A stretch of 52,602 nt of DNA from G963665215 sp963665215 (GTDB lineage: Bacteria; Chloroflexota; Dehalococcoidia; Lucifugimonadales; CAUZJF01). The notes beneath the pieces are model-generated. The model saw only the letters and a program-made list of their open reading frames with translations. It was not told the DNA's origin and searched no databases. Below are positions 34,888 to 42,926 of this stretch, in pieces. Position 1 is the first letter of the stretch; each line of letters begins with the position of its first letter. A program made the translations under genes and the position numbers. The DNA lies in assembly GCA_963665215.2 (NCBI GenBank), contig CAXXWW010000009.1, positions 1-52,602 of the forward strand. Reading direction: 5' to 3'.

Positions 34888-37338
34888 ATGAGATACGCCG
34901 AGGTCGCCGTTGACGCGGCGGTCGGCTACGACCGCACCTTCAGCTACTCCGTACCGCCGTCGCTTGACGTGCTCCCCGGCCAGACGGTCATGGTCCCCTT
35001 CGGGCCACGCAGGCTCCAGGGAGTGGTTTTCTCGCTGCCCCCGGCCCCACAGGTACCCGAGACCCGCGACATCCTCAGCGCCTCTCAGACCGGGCCGGTC
35101 CTGAGCGACACCCAGCTCCGACTGGCCCGGTGGATCAGCGACTATTACATGTCGCCCCTGTTTGAGGCCGCTTCGCTCATGCTGCCGCCGGGCGGGCGGG
35201 TCCGCCTCAAGTCATACCTGACATTGAGTGCCGCTGGCGGTGCCGCCGAGGGACCGCCGCCTACGGAGTACCAGGAGAAGGTCCTGGCCTTTATACGCCG
35301 CCACAAGAGAGTGGCGGAGGATCGGCTCCTCGAGACGCTTGGCCGGGGGGCCGGGACGGCCGTGAGGAGGCTGGTCGAGAGGGGACTGGTCACCCGCACC
35401 CAGGGGCGGGCTGGCGCGTCCGTTGGACGCCGGTACCGGGCGTACGCGAGGCTCCCGTTCCCGGCTCCGGAAGGGCTGGCCGGCCGCCTGTCGGACATGG
35501 CCCGGCGGGCGCCCCGCCAGGCTGCGTTGCTATCGCGCCTCTTAAAGGAAAGGACTCCCATCGTCCTCGCCCAGGCCCGAAGAGAGTACGGCGCCGGTGC
35601 AGTCAGGGCGCTCCTCGACAGGGGCTGGATCGAGGTGGAGTCCGTTGCAGTGGACCGGGACCCTCTGGCGGGCCTCTCTGTACAGCCGTCGCCCTCGGTG
35701 GTCCTTACATCAACACAGGAGGCTGTCGTGGCGGAGGTCCGCGCCGCGCTCGACGAGCCGGCCACCGCGGCCCGGAGCTTTCTCGTCGAGGGCGTCACCG
35801 GCAGCGGCAAGACCGAGGTCTACCTGGACTCGGTGCGACACTGCCTCCAGCGCGGCGAGAGGGCCATCGTGATGGTGCCCGAGATAGCCCTCACGCACCA
35901 GACCATCGAGCGGTTTGCCGCCAGGTTTCCGGGGAACGTGGCGGTCCTCCACAGCGGGCTCACTGCTGGCCAGCGGTTCGACCAGTGGTGGAAGGTACGT
36001 CAGGGCGAGTACGGCGTTGTCATCGGCTCGAGGGGCGCCGTCTTTGCTCCACAGCCGGAGCTCGGCCTCATAGTCATTGACGAGGAGCATGAGTGGACCT
36101 ATAAGCAACAGGACGCCAGCCCCAGGTACCACGCCAGGGACGTGGCACTGCGACTTGCCGAGTTGAGCGACTCGGTGGTCGTGATGGGCAGCGCCTCTCC
36201 CGACGTGCAGTCGTACCACATGGCCATGCGCGGTCACTTCAAGCTGCTGCGGCTGCCTGACCGGGTGGTGGTGAACGGCGGCGCCACTAGGGCGGCCCCG
36301 GGAGTCTCGCCGCTGGCCGCCGTCGAAATCGTGGACATGCGGCGGGAGCTGCGAGAGGGCCACCGCCTGATTTTCAGCAGGCCCTTGCTGCGAGCGATGG
36401 GCGACTGCCTCGAGACCGGCTCACAGGCGGTGCTTTTCCTGAACCGCCGGGGCTCAGCGTCCTTCATGCAGTGCCGGGAGTGTGGCTTTACCCTGGGGTG
36501 CAGAAGGTGTGACATTACTATGACCTATCACAAGGAGGCCCAGCGCCTTCTCTGTCATCACTGCGGCGACCGTCGCATCCCGCCCTCTCGATGTCCCGCC
36601 TGCGCGGGAAACAAGATGGCCTACTACGGGGTGGGAACCCAGGCCGTCGTCGAGGAGGTCTCCAGGCGGTTCCCCGACGTGACGGTGCTCAGGTGGGACA
36701 GGGACGCCGTCAAGCGCCCTGATGAGTATGAGCGGCTCCTTACGCGCTTCAGGTCGGGTGAGGCCCAGGTCCTGGTTGGCACGCAGATGATCGCAAAGGG
36801 CCTGCATTTCCCCTCTGTCACGGTGGTGGGGGTGGTGTTGGCCGACGTGGGCTTGAACGTCCCGGACTACCGGGCCGGAGAGAGGGCATTCCAGCTGCTG
36901 TTCCAGGTGGCCGGCAGGGCTGGCAGAGGGCCGGCGAAGGGCGTAGTCGTCATTCAGACCTACCAGCCCGACAACTACGCGGTCAGGGCCGCGGCCGCCC
37001 AGGAATACCGGCGTTTCTACGCCGAGGAAGCCGCTTATCGTAAAGAGCAGGGGAACCCGCCGTATGGCGGGCTGATAAGGATGCTTTACACCCACACCAA
37101 CCGGGCGATGTGTGAGCGCGAGGCGATGCGCGTCACCGAGGGACTGCGGCGGGAGCGAGACTCCTGGGGGTACTCCGACGTCGAGGTCTTGGGGCCGACG
37201 CCTGCCTATCCGGCGCGTCTGAGAGGTCGATATCGGTGGCAGCTCATCCTGCGGGGTGCAAAGCCTCGGGCGCTACTCGACCGGCTGGCGGTCCCGCCGG
37301 GGTGGGTCGTGGACGTGGACCCGGTGGGTCCGGGGTAG
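34888..37338 (+). CDS. priA: Primosomal replication restart helicase PriA
   Basis: An 816-residue SF2 helicase that reloads the replisome at stalled forks. N-terminal DNA-binding domain (AEVAVDAAVGYDRTFSYSVPPSL, PGQTVMVPFGPRRLQGVV), Walker A VEGVTGSGKTEVYL near residue 305, Walker B VIDEEHEWTYKQQD, SATP-like GSASPDVQS, zinc-binding cysteines CRECGFTLGCRRCD...CHHCGDRRIPPSRCPAC near 530-570, and GTQMIAKGLHFPSVTVVGV with QVAGRAGRG (motif VI). Start ATG 34888; the upstream open frame has no homology. Confidence 0.95.
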   Translation: MRYAEVAVDAAVGYDRTFSYSVPPSLDVLPGQTVMVPFGPRRLQGVVFSLPPAPQVPETRDILSASQTGPVLSDTQLRLARWISDYYMSPLFEAASLMLPPGGRVRLKSYLTLSAAGGAAEGPPPTEYQEKVLAFIRRHKRVAEDRLLETLGRGAGTAVRRLVERGLVTRTQGRAGASVGRRYRAYARLPFPAPEGLAGRLSDMARRAPRQAALLSRLLKERTPIVLAQARREYGAGAVRALLDRGWIEVESVAVDRDPLAGLSVQPSPSVVLTSTQEAVVAEVRAALDEPATAARSFLVEGVTGSGKTEVYLDSVRHCLQRGERAIVMVPEIALTHQTIERFAARFPGNVAVLHSGLTAGQRFDQWWKVRQGEYGVVIGSRGAVFAPQPELGLIVIDEEHEWTYKQQDASPRYHARDVALRLAELSDSVVVMGSASPDVQSYHMAMRGHFKLLRLPDRVVVNGGATRAAPGVSPLAAVEIVDMRRELREGHRLIFSRPLLRAMGDCLETGSQAVLFLNRRGSASFMQCRECGFTLGCRRCDITMTYHKEAQRLLCHHCGDRRIPPSRCPACAGNKMAYYGVGTQAVVEEVSRRFPDVTVLRWDRDAVKRPDEYERLLTRFRSGEAQVLVGTQMIAKGLHFPSVTVVGVVLADVGLNVPDYRAGERAFQLLFQVAGRAGRGPAKGVVVIQTYQPDNYAVRAAAAQEYRRFYAEEAAYRKEQGNPPYGGLIRMLYTHTNRAMCEREAMRVTEGLRRERDSWGYSDVEVLGPTPAYPARLRGRYRWQLILRGAKPRALLDRLAVPPGWVVDVDPVGPG

Positions 37339-37412
37339 GCCTTAGATGTCATTCCAATGAAAATAGCGTGTCGCATATCGAACGCGCCATCGCCGCGAAG
37401 TGCGGTGTGTAG

Positions 37413-37432
37413 GGGCGCACGGCCGTGCGCCC
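37413..37432. repeat. Perfect 20-bp palindrome downstream of priA
   Basis: GGGCGCACGGCCGTGCGCCC, preceded by GTAG. It belongs in style with the GTAGGGGC hairpins at 6571, 42137 and 48301. It may act as a transcript-end hairpin for priA. Confidence 0.6.
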
Positions 37433-37434
37433 GG

Positions 37435-37623
37435 TTGACTTCCGAGGACATTGCGAAGTCGGCGTCGCGAGCAGGTCTGGCTGGCCGCCCGCTGCTGGTG
37501 CACTCGTCTCTGAGTTCCTTTGGGTGGGTTGACGGGGGGGCGGAGGCGGTCGTCAACGGTCTGCTAGACCAGAGGTGTACCGTTCTGGTCCCATTGTGGC
37601 GTCGCGACGTGTCTCCGCTGTGA
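37435..37623 (+). pseudogene. AAC(3)-family aminoglycoside N-acetyltransferase remnant
   Basis: From the TTG at 37435: LTSEDIAKSASRAGLAGRPLLVHSSLSSFGWVDGGAEAVVNGLL then a short tail. HSSLSSFGWVDGG is the signature near the N-terminus of AAC(3)/YokD-type acetyltransferases, normally about 260 residues long. Only about 60 residues remain before the stop at 37623, so the catalytic C-terminal part is gone. It is likely a deletion remnant. Confidence 0.6.
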
Positions 37624-37806
37624 GGACGCCGTCGCCGGTGGGCCTGTAGTCTAGCGTTCACTTGGTCCGCCCCGCTCCGCGTTTCGCACATTCACCACTC
37701 CAGGGCCGGGGTGCCGGATGCTTTTGACGCGCTGCCGGACGCTACCATATAATACGGCCCGCTCTGACGATATACACTTGCTGAGCCTTCACCCGATAGG
37801 AGCGAC

Positions 37807-38811
37807 ATGGAGGACTACCGGTACACCGTCTTTCACGTGGGCGTCCACACTCAAGAGGCCCTGGAGCCCGAGAAGATCGAGCTGGCCAAGATAGGCGCGC
37901 GGCAGGTGGTGCTGCCCAGCCTCGAGACAGAGGACGAGATGCTTGCGCAGACACGCGGGGCCGACGGCATGATCATCATGGAGTCGGACGTCTCTCGACG
38001 TACCATGGAGGCGTCGCCAAACTGCAAGGTCGTGCTGCGCACGGGCATCGGTGTGGACACCATCGACATACTCGCCGCCACCGAGCTGGGGATTGCCGTG
38101 ATCAACGTCCCGGACCTATGGATACGCGAGGTGGCGAACCACGCCCTTGCGCTGATGTTGGCGTGCAATCGCAGGCTCTTTCTCCTTGACCGGACCATAC
38201 GCGGGGGCGGTTGGCCGCGAGTGATTCCTTCTCCGGTCGGCTCGCTGCACGGCGAGACCCTGGGCCTGGTAGGTCTGGGGCAGATCGGACGGGCCCTCGT
38301 CAGGCGCGCCGCCGCCTTCGAGATGAATCTGATCGCCTATGACCCCTATATGGAGCCGTCCGTGTTCGCGGAGTTTGGCGTCGGGTCGGTGTCGTTCCAG
38401 GAGTTGCTCGCCCGCTCGGACTACGTCTCCGTACACACTCCGCTGACGGACGACACTCACCACATGTTCGACGAGGCCGCGTTCAGACAGATGAAGCCCA
38501 CCGCATATCTGATCAACACGTCGCGGGGACCAATCGTCGAGATGGCAGCCCTCATCGGTGCCCTGCAGAGCGGCCAGATCCTCGGAGCGGGCATAGACGT
38601 GTTCGAGGTGGAGCCTCCACCTGAGGACAGCCCACTGCTCGGGCTCGACAACGTGGTGCTTACAGCCCACTCGGGCTACTACTCCGATGCCGCGCTGCAG
38701 GCACTGGCCGTCCGGTGCGGCCAGGAGGTCGCCCGCGTGCTGACCGGGCGCATGCCGCTGCACCTGGTCAATCCGGATGTGCTCGGCAAGCTGCCGCTGA
38801 TCGCCGGCTGA
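37807..38811 (+). CDS. D-isomer-specific 2-hydroxyacid dehydrogenase
   Basis: A 334-residue NAD-dependent dehydrogenase of the phosphoglycerate dehydrogenase/CtBP group. NAD-binding GLVGLGQIGRALVRRA near residue 156, catalytic Arg in INTSRGPIVEMAAL near 240, Glu in GAGIDVFEVEPPPEDSPLL near 265, and His in LTAHSGYYSDAA near 292. ATG 37807 with AGGAG six bases upstream. It lacks an ACT domain, so it is not a typical feedback-controlled SerA; the substrate is unknown. Confidence 0.88.
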   Translation: MEDYRYTVFHVGVHTQEALEPEKIELAKIGARQVVLPSLETEDEMLAQTRGADGMIIMESDVSRRTMEASPNCKVVLRTGIGVDTIDILAATELGIAVINVPDLWIREVANHALALMLACNRRLFLLDRTIRGGGWPRVIPSPVGSLHGETLGLVGLGQIGRALVRRAAAFEMNLIAYDPYMEPSVFAEFGVGSVSFQELLARSDYVSVHTPLTDDTHHMFDEAAFRQMKPTAYLINTSRGPIVEMAALIGALQSGQILGAGIDVFEVEPPPEDSPLLGLDNVVLTAHSGYYSDAALQALAVRCGQEVARVLTGRMPLHLVNPDVLGKLPLIAG

Positions 38812-38928
38812 GGGCTTCCCGCGCCGCCCTCGTTGCACCGACCGGCTGGGCAAAACAGCACGGCCATGCGCCTATCTGACGGACCGGACCACCGCGCCGC
38901 GTCAGCGGGCCGTGCAGAGGTACGGTGA

Positions 38929-39105
38929 GACGTACAATCCTTAACCGATCTTGAGCTGGTCCGGTTCAGTCATGCGGACCAAGAGATCAAGATCTTGCCT
39001 GATGTCAACGTGATTAAGATTGGCGGCCAGACAACTATGGATCGGGGCAGACAAGCTGTCTATCCTCTGTTGGCGGAAATTGTGTCGAACATTAAACGCC
39101 ACTGA
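38929..39105 (+). pseudogene. Molybdenum-storage-protein-like kinase, N-terminal remnant
   Basis: The frame reads LTDLELVRFSHADQEIKILPDVNVIKIGGQTTMDRGRQAVYPLLAEIVSNIKRH and stops. The ILPDVNVIKIGGQ...DRGR..VYPL..EIV pattern matches the N-terminus of MosA/MosB and related amino-acid-kinase-fold proteins, which go on with a GTGAGTR nucleotide loop that is absent here. There is no clear start codon. About 58 codons remain. It sits 21 bp upstream of the tungstate/molybdate-type transporter, which suits a molybdenum or tungsten storage role for the lost gene. Confidence 0.6.
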
Positions 39106-39126
39106 CTAAAGCCCTGGACGACGAGC

Positions 39127-40011
39127 ATGTCGGTGCGATTATCCACGTCGACGATTGAACACAGTAGCCAGCCCAGGAGAGTGGGAACTCTCGGTACTGT
39201 CTGGACCCGAGCGTTGATCCTGATTTCGGTTGCGTTTGGGATGGTTGGATGCCAGTCCGGGACAAATGAGACCCTCATCCTTGCAACGACCACCAGCACC
39301 CGGGATACTGGCCTGCTCGATGTCTTAGTACCCATGTTTGAGGAGCAGACCGGTTCTAGCGTCAAGACAATTGCGGTTGGCACCGGGGCGACATTGACTA
39401 TGGGGCGTCGTGGAGAAGCGGATGTCCTATTGGTGCATGCACCATCTCAGGAGCAAACCTTCATGGACGAGGGCCATGGAATCAAGCGCCAGCCATTCAT
39501 GTTTAACGATTTTGTCCTCCTCGGCCCGGCTGAAGATGCTGCCGAGGTTTCAGAGGCGATGTCGGCAGCAGAAGCCTTTCAAAAGATAAGTGCATTACAA
39601 GCCTTGTTTCTCTCTCGGGGCGACGATTCCGGAACGCATTTTCGAGAGCAGTTGGTGTGGGAAATGGCGGGGGTAGAGCCATCAGGAGCGTGGTATCAGC
39701 AGACCGGCCAGGGAATGGGTCAAACCCTGATCATCGCCGCCGACAAAAAAGCCTACACGCTATCTGATCGAGGAACATATTTGAATTTGAAGGAACGGAC
39801 GGAACTCAACGTACTCTACGAGGGCGACACTGAACTTAGAAACATCTACAGCGTGATTCTGGTGAATCCGGAAAAGTCAACAAAAATCAACAAGGAATTG
39901 GCTCAAACCTTCTTCGACTTTATCCTTTCTCAAGCTGTTTCGGAGGTTATCGAAGCTCTCGGCGTGGAACAGCACGGGGAGCCATATTTCCGTCTATTGT
40001 CAAATCGATAG
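39127..40011 (+). CDS. tupA: Tungstate ABC transporter, substrate-binding lipoprotein
   Basis: A 294-residue extracytoplasmic oxyanion-binding protein. N-terminal hydrophobic segment with lipobox FGMVGC (Cys near residue 42), then LILATTTSTRDTGLLDVLVPMFEEQTG, whose TTTS is the oxyanion-binding motif of TupA/WtpA-like proteins; VGTGATLTMGRRGEADVLLVHAP and SRGDDSGTHFRE follow. ATG 39127. It heads an operon with permease and ATPase. Specificity for tungstate over molybdate is inferred from TupA-like motifs. Confidence 0.9.
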   Translation: MSVRLSTSTIEHSSQPRRVGTLGTVWTRALILISVAFGMVGCQSGTNETLILATTTSTRDTGLLDVLVPMFEEQTGSSVKTIAVGTGATLTMGRRGEADVLLVHAPSQEQTFMDEGHGIKRQPFMFNDFVLLGPAEDAAEVSEAMSAAEAFQKISALQALFLSRGDDSGTHFREQLVWEMAGVEPSGAWYQQTGQGMGQTLIIAADKKAYTLSDRGTYLNLKERTELNVLYEGDTELRNIYSVILVNPEKSTKINKELAQTFFDFILSQAVSEVIEALGVEQHGEPYFRLLSNR

Positions 40012-40025
40012 GAGGAAACGACGAG

Positions 40026-40724
40026 ATGGACCTTATTTGGGAAGGGATCAAAGAAGCGATCATCCTGCTGTTCCAAGGTGACAGGGAGGTCTTTTCTGTC
40101 GTCACAACGTCACTCCGAGTGTCGCTCAGCGCCATTCTTATCTGTTTGCTATTGGGTGTACCGCTTGGAACTTTCTTAGGGTTGGCCCAATATCCTGGCC
40201 GGCGCGTGGTCGCTAGTTTCGTTAACGTAGGGATGGGGTTACCTCCCGTTGTCGTGGGCTTGGTGGTCGCTGTCATGTTGTGGCGTAACGGCCTCTTTGG
40301 CTTCTTGGGGGTAATGTATACGCCCAATGCCATGATAATCGCTCAGACGGTCATTGCTTTGCCCATTGTTACCGCCTTGACGATGGCAGCGATTCAACAG
40401 TTGAATCCCAAGTTGCGTCTTCAAATTCTGGCATTGGGGTCCACTAAGTGGCAAATGTTCTGGATTTTGGTACGTGAAGCAAGACTATCCATTCTGGCGG
40501 CCACTATAGCAGGATTTGGCGCCATCATTTCTGAAGTGGGTGCGTCCATGATGGTTGGTGGCAATATTCTGGGGCAAACCAGAGTTCTCACCACGGCGAC
40601 CGTCATGGAAACAAGCAAGGGGAACTTCGAAGTAGCGATTGCCCTGGGCGTGATCCTGTTTGCGCTGGCTTATGCAGTTACACTGGGTCTGACACTGGTT
40701 CAGCAACGTGACACGACACCATGA
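40026..40724 (+). CDS. tupB: Tungstate ABC transporter permease
   Basis: A 232-residue inner-membrane permease with about five hydrophobic segments (VSLSAILICLLLGVPLGTFLGL, FVNVGMGLPPVVVGLVVAVML, IIAQTVIALPIVTALTMA, AATIAGFGAIISEVGASMMVGGNIL and AIALGVILFALAYAVTLGLTLV). The EAA loop (EARLSILAATIAGFGAIISEVG) contacts the ATPase. AGGAGG lies 9 bases before ATG 40026. It overlaps tupC by 4 bp (ATGA). Confidence 0.9.
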   Translation: MDLIWEGIKEAIILLFQGDREVFSVVTTSLRVSLSAILICLLLGVPLGTFLGLAQYPGRRVVASFVNVGMGLPPVVVGLVVAVMLWRNGLFGFLGVMYTPNAMIIAQTVIALPIVTALTMAAIQQLNPKLRLQILALGSTKWQMFWILVREARLSILAATIAGFGAIISEVGASMMVGGNILGQTRVLTTATVMETSKGNFEVAIALGVILFALAYAVTLGLTLVQQRDTTP

Positions 40725-41842
40725 AGGCTGCTGCCCTGAGGTTAGAAGCCGTCGAAGTCCGCCGTTCGAAGAAGACGGTTCTTCAGATACCGCACTTGTC
40801 TATAGGAAATGGGGAAGTATTAGCCGTGATCGGGCCGAACGGCGCAGGGAAGAGCACCCTGTTACAAGTTCTCGCACTCCTAGAAAAACCATCCCGCGGC
40901 CGCGTGTTCCTCAACGATCAAGAGGTAACGCCGCGCTCCAATCTCGTGTCCCTGCGTCGCCATCTGGCTCTGGTATTTCAGGAGCCCCTTCTGTTCCGTG
41001 GCTCAGTTTTCGATAACGTCACCCTGGGACTTCGTATAAGAGGCGTGTCTAAAAGAGAAAGCAAGCAGCGCGCGGAATACTGGCTGTCCAAACTGAACAT
41101 TCATACGTTAGCCTCCCGATCTGTGACCAAACTTTCGGCCGGAGAGGCTCAGCGAGTCAACCTGGCCCGCTCCCTGGTGCTCAACCCGGAGGTATTTTTG
41201 CTGGATGAACCTTTTGCCTCCCTGGATCCGCCGACCAGAACGTCCCTCATCGAAGACATGCAGCATGTTCTGGCAGAAACTAAGGTCACCGCCGTTTTTG
41301 TTACCCAGGACCGTGCCGAAGCCCTTATGATTGGAGAGCGATTGGCCGTCATGGTCGATGGTCGGATTGTGCAGATGGATACCCCCGAGGCGGTTTTCGC
41401 CCGCCCAGCCACCGCTGAGGTTGCGGCGTTCATGGGAGTGGAGAATATCCTCGCAGGGCGTGTCTTGTCCGGCGCTAACGGTCGTTCTTTGGTTCAGGTG
41501 GGAGATCATCAGATAACCACGGAAGAAACACACGTTCCTGGGAGCGAGTTGCTTATCTGCCTCCGATCTGAGGATATCACGGTCTCGCTCCCGAGCGAGG
41601 ACGGTGATCTGAACTCTAAGCCCAACGTAATGAAGGGCAGGATCACGAGGTTGGGGCCCCTGGGAGCACAATGTAGAGTTGTCGTAGATTGCAGTGTCCC
41701 TCTCACCGCGCTGATACCTAAGCAGGTATTCGTCGGCTTATCTCTATCTAAAGGCAATGAAGTCCTTCTGACTTTTAAGCCCCGGGATGTTCATGCCATT
41801 TCCATGAGTCGGCCAACGAGTGTGGCGGAAAATGCTACCTAG
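40721..41842 (+). CDS. tupC: Tungstate ABC transporter ATP-binding protein with TOBE domain
   Basis: A 373-residue ATPase. Walker A GPNGAGKST near residue 38, Q-loop ALVFQEPLLF, signature LSAGEAQRVNLARSLV near 138, Walker B VFLLDEPFASLD, H-loop VTQDRAEA. After residue 235 a TOBE/molybdopterin-binding-like domain follows (MGVENILAGRVLSGANG, ICLRSEDITVSLP), which can bind oxyanion for regulation. It completes the tupABC operon; start overlaps the tupB stop. Confidence 0.9.
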   Translation: MKAAALRLEAVEVRRSKKTVLQIPHLSIGNGEVLAVIGPNGAGKSTLLQVLALLEKPSRGRVFLNDQEVTPRSNLVSLRRHLALVFQEPLLFRGSVFDNVTLGLRIRGVSKRESKQRAEYWLSKLNIHTLASRSVTKLSAGEAQRVNLARSLVLNPEVFLLDEPFASLDPPTRTSLIEDMQHVLAETKVTAVFVTQDRAEALMIGERLAVMVDGRIVQMDTPEAVFARPATAEVAAFMGVENILAGRVLSGANGRSLVQVGDHQITTEETHVPGSELLICLRSEDITVSLPSEDGDLNSKPNVMKGRITRLGPLGAQCRVVVDCSVPLTALIPKQVFVGLSLSKGNEVLLTFKPRDVHAISMSRPTSVAENAT

Positions 41843-41881
41843 GGTGGGGAAGACTGTCGACGGGTGGGGAAGACTGTCGAC
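41842..41881. repeat. Tandem duplication of a 20-bp unit after tupC
   Basis: GGGTGGGGAAGACTGTCGAC occurs twice head to tail, immediately after the tupC stop. The following 195 bp (41882-42076) show no recognisable gene. Confidence 0.8.
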
Positions 41882-42076
41882 TGAGCGAAGAGCCAGCCCC
41901 AATATTTGGAGCTGATGAGGTCTATTTGCCGTGTCCGAGGGCGATCACCGCTTAGATCGTTGACGCCTTCCCCGGTGACAACGCTGGTCGCTGGCTGAGG
42001 TCTTCGAGCGCCGCCCGCGTTACATGGACCGGCGGGGGAGACCTCGGCGGTGCGCTCATCTCAGGGAGCGGGCCAC

Positions 42077-42226
42077 CTAGTGCATGATCAGGAGACGTAT
42101 TAGAGAATAGGGTGCCGACGCCTCATGTCGGCCTGGGTAGGGGCAGGTTTGAAACCTGCCCCTACGGTACGGTTTCGTCGTGGGCGCATAACACGTTCCC
42201 CAACACCTTTTCTGGTGTCGCACTAG
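42077..42226 (+). repeat. Dispersed repeat B, copy 1 (150 bp)
   Basis: Begins CTAGTGCATGATCAGGAGAC and ends GGTGTCGCACTAG, so the termini form CTAGTGC/GCACTAG. A 29-bp perfect palindrome (GTAGGGGCAGGTTT and its complement) lies at 42137-42165. A matching copy lies at 48245-48389 in the opposite orientation. It is non-coding. Confidence 0.85.
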
Positions 42227-42294
42227 ACGGGCGTTGCACTCCTGATGGACTCCCCGTAGCGGACCACGCGTACAGCGCAACCCTCGGCCGCGTA

Positions 42295-42323
42295 TTGACG
42301 TTGTTGGTTCGTTGTGTTAACAT
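42295..42323 (+). promoter_or_regulatory. Promoter of the marR-exporter operon with overlapping palindrome
   Basis: TTGACG (42295-42300), a 17-base spacer, then TAACAT (42318-42323) form a good sigma-70-type promoter 34 bp before the marR start. TGTTAACA (42315-42322) overlaps the -10 box and is a plausible autorepression site for the MarR protein. Confidence 0.65.
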
Positions 42324-42356
42324 AGTTCGCATCAACGGAACCTTTTGAGGGATACG

Positions 42357-42875
42357 ATGGAATCTTCCAGGACGGAGCTGGTCGAGCGATTTGTCGAGCT
42401 CATGGGACGCATGTACGGCCGGCGGCATTCACGCCCGCCGTCGGAGTGGTCTGACCTCGAGCTGACTATGCCTCAGGCCCGCACGCTTTTCTTCCTTAAC
42501 GACGGGCCGGCCCGCATGAGTGATCTCTCGGCCCATCTCGGCAGCGGCATGCCGTCTGCCACGAGCATGATCGACCGGTTAGTGAAGAAAGGCCTGGTAG
42601 AGCGGATTGAGGACGCCTCTGACCGGCGCGTCGTGGCCTGCCGGCTAACCTCGGAGGGCAAGGAGGCGGTGGAGGCCTTCTGGCGCATCCGCCGCATGCG
42701 GAGAGAGGAGATGGCCGGGTCCCTCACCCTGGAGGAGCTGGAGGTGGTTGTGCCGGCGTTAGAGGTCCTGGTAAACGCGATTGGGCGGCGCGATGTAGGG
42801 CCATCGGGTGCCCATCCCGGCGAGTCATCTACCGCTCGCGAATCAGAGCGAGGTCAGGCGGCGACGCAAGCCTGA
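42357..42875 (+). CDS. MarR-family transcriptional regulator
   Basis: A 172-residue winged-helix regulator. The start is ATG 42357 with GAGGG six bases upstream; the frame is open from the TTG at 42345. MPQARTLFFLNDGPARMSDLSAHLGSGMPSATSMIDRLVKKGLVERIEDASDRRVVACRLTSEGKEAV is the DNA-binding body, including the wing with DRR. It precedes two ABC exporter genes, the common MarR-controlled drug-exporter layout, so it probably represses itself and the exporter until a ligand binds. Confidence 0.9.
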   Translation: MESSRTELVERFVELMGRMYGRRHSRPPSEWSDLELTMPQARTLFFLNDGPARMSDLSAHLGSGMPSATSMIDRLVKKGLVERIEDASDRRVVACRLTSEGKEAVEAFWRIRRMRREEMAGSLTLEELEVVVPALEVLVNAIGRRDVGPSGAHPGESSTARESERGQAATQA

Positions 42876-42926
42876 GAGGCGCGCTCGCCGGACCGGACAG
42901 AAAAACAGCAACGAGGGAACTAACGC

